From: Sphingopyxis sp.
GTDB taxonomy: Bacteria; Pseudomonadota; Alphaproteobacteria; Sphingomonadales; Sphingomonadaceae
DNA length: 64,000 bases
Direction of reading: 5' to 3'
Assembly (NCBI RefSeq): GCF_016704835.1
Contig: NZ_JADIZJ010000002.1
Coordinates: forward strand, 62,001-126,000
This document shows positions 1 through 8,109 of this stretch, in pieces. The notes under the pieces were generated by a model that had not been told where the DNA came from, did no database searches, and saw only the letters and a list, made by a program, of their open reading frames with translations. The translations under genes were made by a program, and so were the position numbers. The stretch's first letter is position 1. Each line of letters opens with the position of its first letter.

Positions 1-1
1 C

Positions 2-628
2 CAGCGCGCCGCGCAAGTGTGGGACGATCGGATCGGATCGGCGCGCGTCCAGGCCAAGAACTGGCGGCTCGCCTTCTTCGGCTCGTTGATCATCTCCGCT
101 GGTCTTGCCGGCGGCCTGGTCTGGCAGTCCGCCCGCGGGACGATCACGCCCTGGGTCGTCGAGGTCGACAAGCTGGGTGAAGCGCGCGCGGTCGCGCCGG
201 CCGACGGCGATTATCAACCGACCGATCCGCAGGTCGCGTTCCATCTCGCGCGCTTCATCGAACATGTTCGCAGCATTCCCGCCGATCCGGTCGTGCTGCG
301 GGCCGACTGGCTCAGCGCTTATGACTTTACCACCGCGACCGGAGCGCAGGCGCTCAATGACTATGCCCGCACCAACGATCCCTTTGCCGAGGTCGGCAAG
401 GCCCAGGTCGCGGTCGATGTGTCGAGCGTCATTCGGGCTTCGAAAGACAGCTTCCGCATCGCCTGGAGCGAGCGCCGATATCAGGACGGCAGCCTAGTCG
501 AGCGTTCGCGCTGGTCGGCGATCGTGACCGTCGCGATCCGGCCGCCACGCACGCCCGACGCGCTTCGCCGCAACCCGATCGGGCTGTTTGTCAATGCTAT
601 CAACTGGTCGAAGGAACTCAGCCAATGA
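2..628 (+). CDS. trbF: TrbF, conjugal transfer protein (VirB8-like), 5'-truncated by window edge
   Basis: Inner-membrane bitopic subunit of a Trb-type (P-type) type IV secretion system, equivalent to VirB8, which helps assemble the core channel. The frame is open to the window edge (QRAAQVWDDR), so the true start lies upstream; GTG at 17 is internal. The pattern ARVQAKNWRLAF followed by one membrane helix (about residues 25-42 of the visible part) and a VirB8-like periplasmic domain is typical of TrbF. The C-terminus has the usual PLGLFVN-like stretch, here NPIGLFVNAINWSKEL. It overlaps trbG by 4 nt (ATGA), so it is in one operon with trbG, trbI and the DUF2274 gene. Confidence 0.9.
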   Translation, partial: QRAAQVWDDRIGSARVQAKNWRLAFFGSLIISAGLAGGLVWQSARGTITPWVVEVDKLGEARAVAPADGDYQPTDPQVAFHLARFIEHVRSIPADPVVLRADWLSAYDFTTATGAQALNDYARTNDPFAEVGKAQVAVDVSSVIRASKDSFRIAWSERRYQDGSLVERSRWSAIVTVAIRPPRTPDALRRNPIGLFVNAINWSKELSQ

Positions 629-1479
629 CGCGATATCCTCTGCTTCCGATCGCACTCGCAGCCATGCTTTCCTTGCTTGCGGCGCCCGCCGCGGCGAGCG
701 AGGCCGCCGATCCCCGCCAGCGCGTCGGCCGCGCCAACGCCGAGGCGCGCGTGCAGCCCGACCGGCAAGGCTATCGGAACGCCATCCAGCAATATGCCTG
801 GTCCGAAGGCGCGCTCTTTCAGGTCTATGCTGCGCCAGGGCAGGTCACCGACATCGTCCTCCAGGAGGGCGAACAGCTCGTCGGCCCGGGGCCGGTCGCC
901 GCGGGCGACACGGTGCGCTGGATCATCGGCGATACGGTCAGCGGGACCGGCGCGCGGCGGCGCGTGCATATCCTGGCGAAGCCCACCCGATCCGATATCG
1001 CCACGAATCTCATCATCAACACCGACCGGCGCACCTATCATGTCGAGCTGCGCGCGACCGCCGCGGCCTATATGGCATCGGTATCCTGGACCTATCCCGC
1101 CGATGAGCTGATCGCCTTGCAGCTTGCCGAGGCCGAGGCGGCGAGGGTGGCGCCCGTTGCCGGGGCGATCGATCTCGCCGCGCTCAACTTCCGCTACCGC
1201 ATCGCAGGCGACAAGGCCGCGTGGCGGCCCGTGCGCGCCTTCGACGACTCGCGCCAGCTAATCATCGAATTCGGTGAGGATATCGCCACCGGCGATATGC
1301 CGCCACTCTTCGTCATCGGCGGCAGCGGCGAGGCCGAGCTTGTCAACTACCGGGTGCAGGGCCGCTACATGATCGTCGACCGCCTTTTCGAGCGCGGCGA
1401 ACTCCGCTTGGGCGCCGGAAAGCAGGCCCGCGTCGTTCGGATCAAGCGTGAAATGCCGCGCCGCCGGGGGCGGTCGTGA
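625..1479 (+). CDS. trbG: TrbG, conjugal transfer protein (VirB9-like)
   Basis: Periplasmic/outer-membrane subunit of the conjugative T4SS core complex, equivalent to VirB9. 284 aa with a clear signal peptide (hydrophobic stretch then AAPAAASEA near residue 25). The N-terminal VirB9 domain is visible in YAWSEGALFQVYAAPGQVTDI and the following ILQEGE, GDTVRW and HILAKPT-like segments; the C-terminal part carries NFRYRI and VYDDSRQ-like (VRAFDDSRQ) signatures that contact the VirB7/VirB10 partners. Start codon overlaps the trbF stop (ATGA) and its own stop overlaps trbI by 4 nt, indicating translational coupling. Length is normal for the family. Confidence 0.92.
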   Translation: MTRYPLLPIALAAMLSLLAAPAAASEAADPRQRVGRANAEARVQPDRQGYRNAIQQYAWSEGALFQVYAAPGQVTDIVLQEGEQLVGPGPVAAGDTVRWIIGDTVSGTGARRRVHILAKPTRSDIATNLIINTDRRTYHVELRATAAAYMASVSWTYPADELIALQLAEAEAARVAPVAGAIDLAALNFRYRIAGDKAAWRPVRAFDDSRQLIIEFGEDIATGDMPPLFVIGGSGEAELVNYRVQGRYMIVDRLFERGELRLGAGKQARVVRIKREMPRRRGRS

Positions 1480-2708
1480 CCGGGCCGGCAAGCGAGGCGG
1501 TGGCGCCCGCCGACGTGCCGGAAGCGGGCGAGCGCACGGCGCCCGGCCCGGAGGTCGATCCTTTTCGGCTACGCGGCGACACGCCGCGGGTCATGCGGCT
1601 TTCGCGCAAGGCGCTCGCGATGATCGGCGCTGCCGGCGGCACCGCGATCGGCGGCGCTCTGCTCTGGGCGCTGCAACCCGTAGCCCCGAAGACCGCCGAG
1701 AATCTCTACACGGCCGATGGAGCGAATCGCGCCGAAGTCGTCACCGGTGCGCCCGCCGACTATGGCAAGGTGCCGAAGCTCGGACCGCCGCTACCCGGCG
1801 ATCTCGGGCGACCGATCGTCTCGGCGCAGCAGAACGGCGAGACGATCCCGGTGCCGCCGATGGGAAATCCGCCCGCCGGCGGGCGCTCACCCGCCGACAA
1901 GGCGCGCGATCGGGCGCGGCTGGAGCGCGAGGCCGCCACGGCGAGCCGGATATTCCTTGGAGGAGGGACCTCGGGCGCGCCGGTGGCAGACGCGCAGCGT
2001 GGATCGATCGAACCGTCCGCCGCGACCATGTCGGCACCCGAAGGCGGCGCGCGGACTCCGGCGGCGGCGCGGCGCGCCTTTCTCGCGGGCGGCTCCGCCG
2101 AACCGTTCGAGAGTGCCGAGCGCCTTCATGCGCCTGCTTCGCCATACATCCTTCAGGCGGGAAGTCTCATTCCGGCCGCGCTGATCACTGGGATCAGGTC
2201 CGACCTTCCCGGACAGGTCACGGCGCAGGTGACCCAGAATGTCTACGATAGCCCGACGGGTCGCATTCTCCTCATTCCGCAGGGTGCCCGGCTGATCGGC
2301 GACTATGACAGCGAAATATCCGTGGGGCAGGAGCGCGTCTTGCTGGCCTGGAACCGGTTGATCCTGCCCGGTGGCCGATCGATCCGGCTCGATCGTCAGC
2401 CCGGCGCCGATGCGCGGGGCATGGCGGGGATTGCCGATCGCACCGACCATCATTGGGGGTCGATGCTGCGCGCGGCGCTCGTCTCTTCGTTGCTCGGCGT
2501 CGGAGCCGAACTTGGCTCGGACGGGGATGATGCGCTCGTGCGGGCGCTTCGCGACGGGCCGCAGGATACGGTCAACCAGTCGGGACGGCGGCTCGTCGAG
2601 CGTCAGATGAACATCCCGCCAACCCTCACGATCCGCCCCGGCTTCGCTTTGCGGGTCCTTGTCACACGCGATCTGATACTCGAACCGCCGGCGGGTGCGG
2701 CCCCATGA
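1476..2708 (+). CDS. trbI: TrbI, conjugal transfer protein (VirB10-like)
   Basis: Energy-sensing scaffold that spans inner and outer membranes in the T4SS, equivalent to VirB10. 410 aa. One membrane helix lies near residues 46-66, followed by a long Pro/Ala/Gly-rich periplasmic linker (about 70-215) and a C-terminal VirB10 beta-barrel domain (about 225-400) marked by IPAALITGIRSDLPG, ILIPQGARLIGDYDS and GFALRVLVTRDL. The GTG start at 1476 overlaps the end of trbG; the gene ends 4 nt into the DUF2274 gene. Together with TrbF and TrbG this is the end of a trb operon, whose earlier genes would lie left of the window. Confidence 0.92.
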   Translation: MTGPASEAVAPADVPEAGERTAPGPEVDPFRLRGDTPRVMRLSRKALAMIGAAGGTAIGGALLWALQPVAPKTAENLYTADGANRAEVVTGAPADYGKVPKLGPPLPGDLGRPIVSAQQNGETIPVPPMGNPPAGGRSPADKARDRARLEREAATASRIFLGGGTSGAPVADAQRGSIEPSAATMSAPEGGARTPAAARRAFLAGGSAEPFESAERLHAPASPYILQAGSLIPAALITGIRSDLPGQVTAQVTQNVYDSPTGRILLIPQGARLIGDYDSEISVGQERVLLAWNRLILPGGRSIRLDRQPGADARGMAGIADRTDHHWGSMLRAALVSSLLGVGAELGSDGDDALVRALRDGPQDTVNQSGRRLVERQMNIPPTLTIRPGFALRVLVTRDLILEPPAGAAP

Positions 2709-2926
2709 GCAAGCTGCGCCTAGGCCCCATCGCCGACGACAAGCCCGTGAAGCTGTCGATCGAATTGCCGGGATCCCTCCATCGCGAATTGCTCGTCTAT
2801 GCCGAGGTGCATGCGAAGGCTAATGGCCTCGCGGCGCCTATGGCGCCGGAAAAGATCGCGGTGCCGATGATCGAGCGCTTTATCGCGACCGATCGTGGAT
2901 TTGCGACGGAACGGCGGCGGCGCTGA
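2705..2926 (+). CDS. DUF2274 family small protein at the end of the trb operon
   Basis: 73-aa protein with the DUF2274 layout: short basic N-terminus, VKLSIELP beta strand, then a helix-rich segment (LHRELLVYAEVHAK) and IPMIERFIATDR-like C-terminus, here VPMIERFIATDRGF. Proteins of this family routinely follow trbI in sphingomonad and rhizobial conjugative elements. The ribbon-helix-helix-like look (basic strand plus helices) suggests DNA binding, but no function is established. It overlaps trbI by ATGA and is the last gene of the operon. Confidence 0.85.
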   Translation: MSKLRLGPIADDKPVKLSIELPGSLHRELLVYAEVHAKANGLAAPMAPEKIAVPMIERFIATDRGFATERRRR

Positions 2927-3005
2927 GTGTCTGCGGCGTCATCCTCACGTCGGTCAGGCGTGATCACCCATATGTGTTCGTTCAAACCGCTGGCGGCGGT
3001 GCGCC

Positions 3006-3045
3006 AAAAAAAAGACGCCCGCGCGATCGAAACCGTGCGGGCGTC
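3006..3045 (-). terminator. intrinsic terminator of ncRNA copy A
   Basis: Stem GACGCCCGC (3045-3037 on the minus strand) pairs with GCGGGCGTC (3022-3014), extended by two more pairs past one mismatch, and is followed by T8 (3013-3006). There is no T-run on the plus strand, so the terminator works for minus-strand transcription and not for the trb operon. Confidence 0.75.
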
Positions 3046-3142
3046 AGATGAAGATCTCTGTTTCCTGAAAGGAAGAGCTCTTCTGGGTCGCACCGCGCGG
3101 ATAGCGTCGCGAGCCGACCGATAATTGTACGGCAGCGCCAAA
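3006..3142 (-). ncRNA. candidate small RNA, copy A of a 137-bp two-copy element
   Basis: Read on the minus strand this segment ends in a GC-rich hairpin followed by eight Ts, a good intrinsic terminator. Upstream of it come a short hairpin (TTCCT-TTC-AGGAA), the palindrome AAGAGCTCTT and a TACAAT hexamer near the 5' end (3129-3124). The whole unit recurs at 52546-52682 with the same length, order and most bases unchanged, while the terminator loop differs but the stem is kept. No sensible protein frame is conserved between copies. Likely a trans-acting small RNA with a pyrimidine-rich CUCUUCC segment, but the transcription start and the Rfam family are unknown to me. It lies just downstream of the trb operon and antisense to it. 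Confidence 0.6.
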
Positions 3143-3281
3143 GATACCCTGGAGCTCAAACCGTTGTCGGCTTTCGGTTAGTTTCAGTCAGAAACCCGGC
3201 GATCTCCGATCGGCCAAGACCAGCGATTCCCCTGAGTAGCGAACATTCCGGGGAGAGGGGGTCATTTCTTGCCCTATTTGC

Positions 3282-4016
3282 TCAAAGAATTCCTGTGTCC
3301 TTTAGCCAATCTTCCACGAGCGTCGGCCATCGCTCAACGGGATGACGCAGCGGGCGCATGGCGAAGGCGTGCCCTCCCTTGGCAAAGAGATGGACTTCCG
3401 CTGGAACACCTGCCTCGTCCAGCGCTCGCGCATAGACTATGCTATTGCAAATCGGATCGACGGGATCGTCCCAAGCCTGAAGAAGAAATGTTGGCGGGGT
3501 CATCTTGGTAACTTTGATACCAGGATCAAGCGAGCCCCCCGATCTGCACAGGTGGCCTGGGAACATTGCGATGGCAAAATCGGGCCGGCTGCTCACTTTG
3601 TCTATTTCGTCGACCGGCTCATAAGCAGGTTCGAATATATTGCTGGTCTGCGCGACCAGATACCCTCCGGCTGAGAAGCCTATGACACCGATCTTGCGGG
3701 GGTTGATCTTGAGCTCGCTGGCGCGCGAGCGCACCAGGCGTATCGCACGCTGGGCGACCTGCAACGCAAGGAGGTGCTTGGGCGTCACTGCACAATGGCA
3801 GTCTTCATCATAATGGTGGCCGCTTTTGGGAACATGGTATTTGACGAGCACGCAAGTGGTGCCTCTTGAAGTCAGCCAGTCGCGAACTTCACTACCTTCC
3901 AGATCGATCGCGAGCTTGGAGAATCCTCCGCCGGGAAAAACCAGCATCGCTGTGCCATTGCCTGGTTGTTGGGCGGGAAACACCGTGAGAGTGGGCACAG
4001 TGACGTTGAAGGCGCC
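3282..4016 (-). pseudogene. 3' part of BD-FAE-type alpha/beta hydrolase (acetylxylan esterase-like), split by IS30
   Basis: C-terminal bulk of an alpha/beta hydrolase of the pectin/xylan-esterase-like (BD-FAE) group. Visible: oxyanion motif FPGGGFSKLAID, nucleophile elbow GFSAGGYLV, acid loop AWDDPVDP and catalytic His in GGHAFAM. An apparent start inside the IS gives an open frame of 275 aa, but residues before GAFNVTVPTLTVF come from the insertion sequence. Removing the IS and one copy of the CC target duplication joins this part in frame to RPVTG on the other side (5241 onward), giving RPVTGAFNVTVPTLTVF, which reads as an uninterrupted family N-terminus. The gene is therefore broken by transposition. 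Confidence 0.85.
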
Positions 4017-5240
4017 GGTGGGTTCAACGGATCGTCGCAACACTTTATTCTTTGAGGAGAAGGAGTGTGGGGATGAAGCAGCGTCAGCGGATTTATTACT
4101 CGGCGGCACAGCGATCCGAGATCTGGGACCGGTGGCAGCGCGGGGAGTCGATGAGTTCGATCGGGCGGCGGTTTGATCGGCAGTCGTCGTCGATTTTCTC
4201 GGTGCTGTCGCCGTCGGGCGGCATTCGTCCGTCGGAGCGCAAGCGGTCGGAACGATCCCTCAGCCTGAGCGAGCGCGAGGAGATATCAAGAGGTCTTGTC
4301 GCCGGCCGCTCGCTCAGAGCGATCGCAACCCAGCTTGGTCGGGCGCCTTCGACGATCAGTCGGGAGGTCTGGCGGGGTGGCGGTCGCGATCGGTATCGCG
4401 GGATCGTTTCGGATCAGGCAGCGTGGGACCGCGCGCTGCGGCCCAAGCCGTGCAAGCTGGCTTGCTATCCCGCGTTGCGCCGAACAGTATCGCGCAAGCT
4501 GCGCCGCAGTTGGTCACCCGAGCAGATCGCTGGCTGGCTCAAGCGCGGCTTTCCGGACGGAGAGCAGCACCGCGTGTCACACGAGACGATCTACAAAAGC
4601 CTGTTCATCCAGGCGCGCGGCGTCCTGAAGAAGGAGCTGCTCGAGCATCTCCGGGCGAAGCGCACGATTCGCCGCTCGCGCCACGCCAGCCTGAAGCGCG
4701 ACGGGCTTGGCCAGATCAAGGATGCGATATCGATCAGCGAGCGCCCCGCTTCGGTCGAGAACCGCGCCGTGCCCGGACATTGGGAGGGCGATCTCATCTC
4801 GGGCGCGCGAAACAGCCATATCGTGACGCTGGTCGAACGCCAGTCGCGCTACGTGATCCTGGCCAAGGTGGCGAACAAGGAGACCGCCAGCGTCGTCACG
4901 GCCCTGATCAAACAGGCGCGCAAACTGCCTCGCGAGCTCTATCAGTCGCTGACCTGGGATCGCGGCAAGGAGCTTGCCGATCACCAGCGCTTCACCTTGG
5001 CTACCGAGGTCGAAGTCTATTTTTGCGATCCCCAAAGCCCGTGGCAGCGAGGCACCAACGAAAACACCAATCGTCTGCTGCGCCAGTACCTGCCCAAGGG
5101 AACCGATCTCTCCCTGCACAGCCAGGCCAAACTCAGCGCCATCGCTCGCCAGCTCAACGAGCGCCCCAGAAAAACCTTGATGTATCAGACACCGGCTGAA
5201 ATGTTCGCGGAGCGTGTTGCGGCGACCCGTTGAACCCACC
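4017..5240 (+). mobile_element. IS30-family insertion sequence, 1224 bp, intact
   Basis: Terminal inverted repeats begin GGTGGGTTCAAC and match over about 27 bp with two differences (4017-4043 and 5240-5214 reversed). One transposase gene fills the element. The flanking CC (4015-4016) and CC (5241-5242) form a 2-bp target duplication, in the size range known for IS30 elements. Deleting the IS plus one CC restores the esterase reading frame exactly, which fixes the element's borders at single-base precision. Confidence 0.92.
4073..5233 (+). CDS. IS30-family transposase
   Basis: DDE transposase of the IS30 family, 386 aa from the ATG at 4073, which has a strong AGGAGAAGGAG ribosome site; the TTG at 4052 is in frame but less likely. 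N-terminal helix-turn-helix region (YYSAAQRSEIWDRWQRGES, then LSEREEISRGLVAGRSLRAIA) binds the ends. The catalytic domain shows the first Asp in GHWEGDLISG, the second in SLTWDRGKELADH and the Glu in WQRGTNENTNRLLRQYLPKG. All three acidic residues are present, so the enzyme is probably active. Stop lies inside the right inverted repeat. Confidence 0.94.
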   Translation: MKQRQRIYYSAAQRSEIWDRWQRGESMSSIGRRFDRQSSSIFSVLSPSGGIRPSERKRSERSLSLSEREEISRGLVAGRSLRAIATQLGRAPSTISREVWRGGGRDRYRGIVSDQAAWDRALRPKPCKLACYPALRRTVSRKLRRSWSPEQIAGWLKRGFPDGEQHRVSHETIYKSLFIQARGVLKKELLEHLRAKRTIRRSRHASLKRDGLGQIKDAISISERPASVENRAVPGHWEGDLISGARNSHIVTLVERQSRYVILAKVANKETASVVTALIKQARKLPRELYQSLTWDRGKELADHQRFTLATEVEVYFCDPQSPWQRGTNENTNRLLRQYLPKGTDLSLHSQAKLSAIARQLNERPRKTLMYQTPAEMFAERVAATR

Positions 5241-5553
5241 CCGGTAACCGGACGTCCGGCGAAGCGTTTCGGATTCGTTGCCGTTTCGCTATACTCTGGA
5301 GGAAGTTTGACATCCTCCATGTTCGGCGCCGCTCCAGGCCACGGTGGCGTCTGCTGATGGCCCGCTGGGGTTGCCACACGCCCTCCTCCCTGCCCTCAAC
5401 GCTTGCCGTCTCGGGCATCTTTGTCGGGCCCTTAGCGTCAGGATCACGCGTCTCGGCCTCGCTGCAGCCAACAACGAAGCCTTGAAAGCACAAAAGGCCT
5501 GCTGGAATCACGCTTCGCTGCAATGAAATTCCGAACCGCCCCACATTCCGCAT
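5241..5553 (-). pseudogene. 5' part of the IS30-split esterase, with lipoprotein signal and probable frameshift
   Basis: ATG at 5553 is preceded by GGGAGGAAGC and begins a signal-peptide-like sequence ending in a lipobox (FQGFVVGC). This frame runs on as TRDPDAKGPTKMPETASVEG but then degrades, while a second frame from about 5377 continues as PPWPGAAPNMEDVKLPPEY and RFAGRPVTG up to the IS border, matching the esterase N-terminus (the WPGAAP motif is typical). So, besides the IS, a frameshift near 5345-5377 appears to separate the lipoprotein leader from the enzyme. The leader and body could also be two unrelated pieces; the frameshift reading is an inference. Confidence 0.6.
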
Positions 5554-6250
5554 TTTCCTGCTTCCTCCCTCGGATCGCCACCGGAAAAATTTCTCCTGAC
5601 GACATCCAACCCCTTAATTGACCGGGTGACCAAAGGATGATTTCTCGGGCTAGCGTCCAATTTTTTTAGGGACATGCCGTGGGTCGGCGATCAATCTCGC
5701 TAAACACGCGCCGCGCCTTTGAAGCCGCAGCGCGGTTGTCTGAACAACCTGAATAGTTCGATCGGGCAAGCACTGCTCGCGTCTCAGGCAGGGTGCGATA
5801 CTTTCGTCATCGGGTTGCGCAATGTGGTTGGGGGCAAAGCATTGATCCGGAGCATGTTCGGCTCGCTCTTGACGGCGGTACTGTTGCTCGCGCTGAGACC
5901 GGGCGCGTCCGCAGAGTTAGTTTTCGAGCCGCTTCCGCCCAGCCCGGAACTAAGCGACCGTCGGCAAAGTGCCTATGCCGGGTCCTCCAGCGAAAATCGT
6001 ACCTGATAGAACAGGTTGGTCCCATTGCCCGTCCGTACGGACGTTGCTGGGCTAAACGGCAGGCCGAGCTTCTTTATGTTTCCCTACTCATGGGGGAGTA
6101 TTAAAGCTGGATTGGCCGCATCGTGGGTCAGCTGACATGGGTCGATGGAGGGAGCGTCGTCGGTCGTCGTTTCGGGCCCTTGGCCGAAGCAGGAGTTTGG
6201 CAAATGGAATTAATGTTCGCCCCTCTCATGGTGGCGGGATCGCGCGCGCG
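5554..6250. other. gene-free stretch upstream of mlaA
   Basis: About 700 bp without a convincing gene. A short plus-strand frame (5854-6006) begins with a hydrophobic leader-like segment (MFGSLLTAVLLLAL) but has no ribosome site and stops after 50 residues; it may be the remnant of an exported protein. No tRNA, repeat or terminator was recognised. Confidence 0.5.
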
Positions 6251-7285
6251 ATGAGCCCTGCAACCGTCGCCGCGCTTCTGTTTCTGTCCGGGGTAGCGCC
6301 GCCTCCGACCGACCTCGCATCCGAAAGCCAGACTGAGACCGAGTTGCAGCGGGTAGATGATCCCTCGGCCCCACCCGAGCCGCCGATCGTTGTGCCAGCA
6401 CTCGGCAACACCCCGCATCCCTCTTTAGCCGCGCCAGCAACCTCCGACGACGAGACTATGGCCGAAATGCCCTCGGCGCCCCATGATATTGTGGTGACGG
6501 CCCGTGGCGATGCGCCGCCGGGAGATCCGCTTCAAGCGGTCAATATTGCCTCTTATCGGGCGGTCCAGTCGATCGATGCGGCGCTCGTGGCCCCAGTCGC
6601 GATGGGCTATCAAGGTATCGTACCCGAACCTGTTCGCGACGGGCTGGGCAATGCACTGCGTAACCTCAGCGAACCCGTCAATTTTCTGAACTTCCTGTTA
6701 CAGTTCAAGATCGGCAAGGCTGCCGAGACGCTCGGCCGTTTCGCCGTAAACACGACATTTGGTGTCGGCGGCCTTTTCGATGTCGCGAAGACAATGCCTT
6801 TCAATCTGCCTTACCGACGCAACGGCTTTGCCAATACATTGGGTTTCTACGGCGTCGAGCCCGGTCCCTATTTCTATCTTCCGCTTATCGGGTCGACGAC
6901 ATTGCGCGATCTGGCGGGCAACAGCATTGACTTGCTCGTCGTGCCGACCGCGGTCGGCGCGCCTTTCGACCGCACGGCATATGCCGTTCCGACAACTGTG
7001 GTCAGGCAACTCAATGACCGCATCGAGGGCGACGCTCAAATCCAGCGCTTGCAACAGGAAAGCCTTGATCCCTATGTCGAGACACGGACCCTCTATCTGG
7101 AACTGCGCAAACGCGAAATCGACGCATTGAAAGTTAGGCGCAGCGACCGCAATGGCGAGGCTGGACCTCAAACAGAAATCACGGTCAGCCAGACCGGGCC
7201 CTTGTCCGATCCAGAAGGTCTCATCTCCGTCGGCCCCCTTGAACTCGAGACGCCGACCTCGGACGGTTTGCCACCGCGACCTTAA
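6251..7285 (+). CDS. mlaA: MlaA/VacJ family outer-membrane lipid-transport protein
   Basis: Component of the Mla system that removes mislocalised phospholipids from the outer leaflet of the outer membrane. About 344 aa from the ATG at 6251; an upstream in-frame start at 6137 would add a non-conserved basic tail. Family signatures: DPLQAVNIASYRAVQSID, PEPVRDGLGNALRNLSEPVNF, GRFAVNTTFGVGGLFD and GPYFYLPLIGSTTLRD. The predicted leader (MSPATVAALLFLSGVAPPP) lacks the lipobox cysteine of classical MlaA, and a Pro/Ala/Thr-rich linker of about 95 residues follows. No other mla gene is adjacent; an mlaE remnant lies 24 kb away at 31494. Confidence 0.88.
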   Translation: MSPATVAALLFLSGVAPPPTDLASESQTETELQRVDDPSAPPEPPIVVPALGNTPHPSLAAPATSDDETMAEMPSAPHDIVVTARGDAPPGDPLQAVNIASYRAVQSIDAALVAPVAMGYQGIVPEPVRDGLGNALRNLSEPVNFLNFLLQFKIGKAAETLGRFAVNTTFGVGGLFDVAKTMPFNLPYRRNGFANTLGFYGVEPGPYFYLPLIGSTTLRDLAGNSIDLLVVPTAVGAPFDRTAYAVPTTVVRQLNDRIEGDAQIQRLQQESLDPYVETRTLYLELRKREIDALKVRRSDRNGEAGPQTEITVSQTGPLSDPEGLISVGPLELETPTSDGLPPRP

Positions 7286-8109
7286 CGCCAATGATGCACA
7301 TTTGGCGGGCGCGCAGAGAAGCCAAAGCGCTTCGAAATTTTGCTCGCACGGAACTCAAGCCGTCAACTGCAATCGCCGCGGTGAATCTCAATAAGCTTCC
7401 TCGCTGAAGTTTGGTCTTCCGGTTTCGGACGTGTCGAGACAAATGCCCACAACCGCTATCGGTTCGGCCATCGCGGATGAGTTTTTCGATCATGAACGCG
7501 TGCCTCGCGCTGTCTCCGACTGGCGTTCCCGAACTCGCCGATGGTCCCATGTCAAATGCTCGTCGCTTTGCGTGGGAACCGCTGGGCCTTCGCGTGGCAA
7601 GATGCGCCGCGCGTCAGATGGGTGTTTTGCTCGCCGAATGGCTCAATTACCGCGCAAACCAGGCTGCCAGATTGGGATCTGGATATCTCTTTTCTGTTCA
7701 AAAATTATAGGTTCGCAAGCAAGCTTGGGAATATCGTGATCGATGCGGCGGCCAAGAGTGTCATGCTGCACTCGGCAATCAGGGGCCACAAACCGCCGCG
7801 ATGATCGTGCCGCCTCCGAACGCTGCCGGATTGATCGCGAGCTCGCGGTGCCGGAGACCAGCGTGCTTCCTACAAGTGCCCGTGGGCAACGGTCAGCGCG
7901 CCGTTCGCGTCGGTCGCATGCGACATCGCAAGCACAGGCCGCGAAATTCGGAGATCCTTGAGATGGCTCCAGATGACTTGCCTCTTTCCGTCGCAGATGC
8001 CCCCGTTTGGTGCCTTGGGCCTGGCGCATGGAAACCGGCGTCGGAGAAGGTTCCCCCGTCTCTCCGACGCCGCGATTTCTATGCGAGTTAGATTGGAACC
8101 GCTAAATCG
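7286..8109. other. gene-free stretch between mlaA and the TonB receptor
   Basis: Some 820 bp with many short overlapping frames in all directions but none with a recognisable family, ribosome site or sustained codon pattern. It probably holds decayed coding DNA. The only structured item I see is the hairpin at 8037-8071. Confidence 0.5.
8037..8071 (-). terminator. hairpin downstream of the TonB-dependent receptor
   Basis: Perfect 11-bp inverted repeat (GGCGTCGGAGA and TCTCCGACGCC) with a 13-nt loop, placed 40 bp after the receptor stop codon. There is no T-run on either strand, so it may be a Rho-assisted terminator or mRNA 3'-end stabiliser rather than a classical intrinsic terminator. Confidence 0.55.

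Noticed and set aside
2927..3124. Plus-strand frame of 65 codons after the DUF2274 gene
   Set aside because: It lies across the conserved minus-strand RNA element, has no ribosome site and the frame is not kept in the second copy.
5719..6006. Possible exported protein starting with a hydrophobic leader
   Set aside because: No supported start, stops after about 95 codons and no family resemblance; noted only as possible remnant.
7411..8029. Several short frames in both directions
   Set aside because: They overlap one another, lack ribosome sites and show no family motifs.
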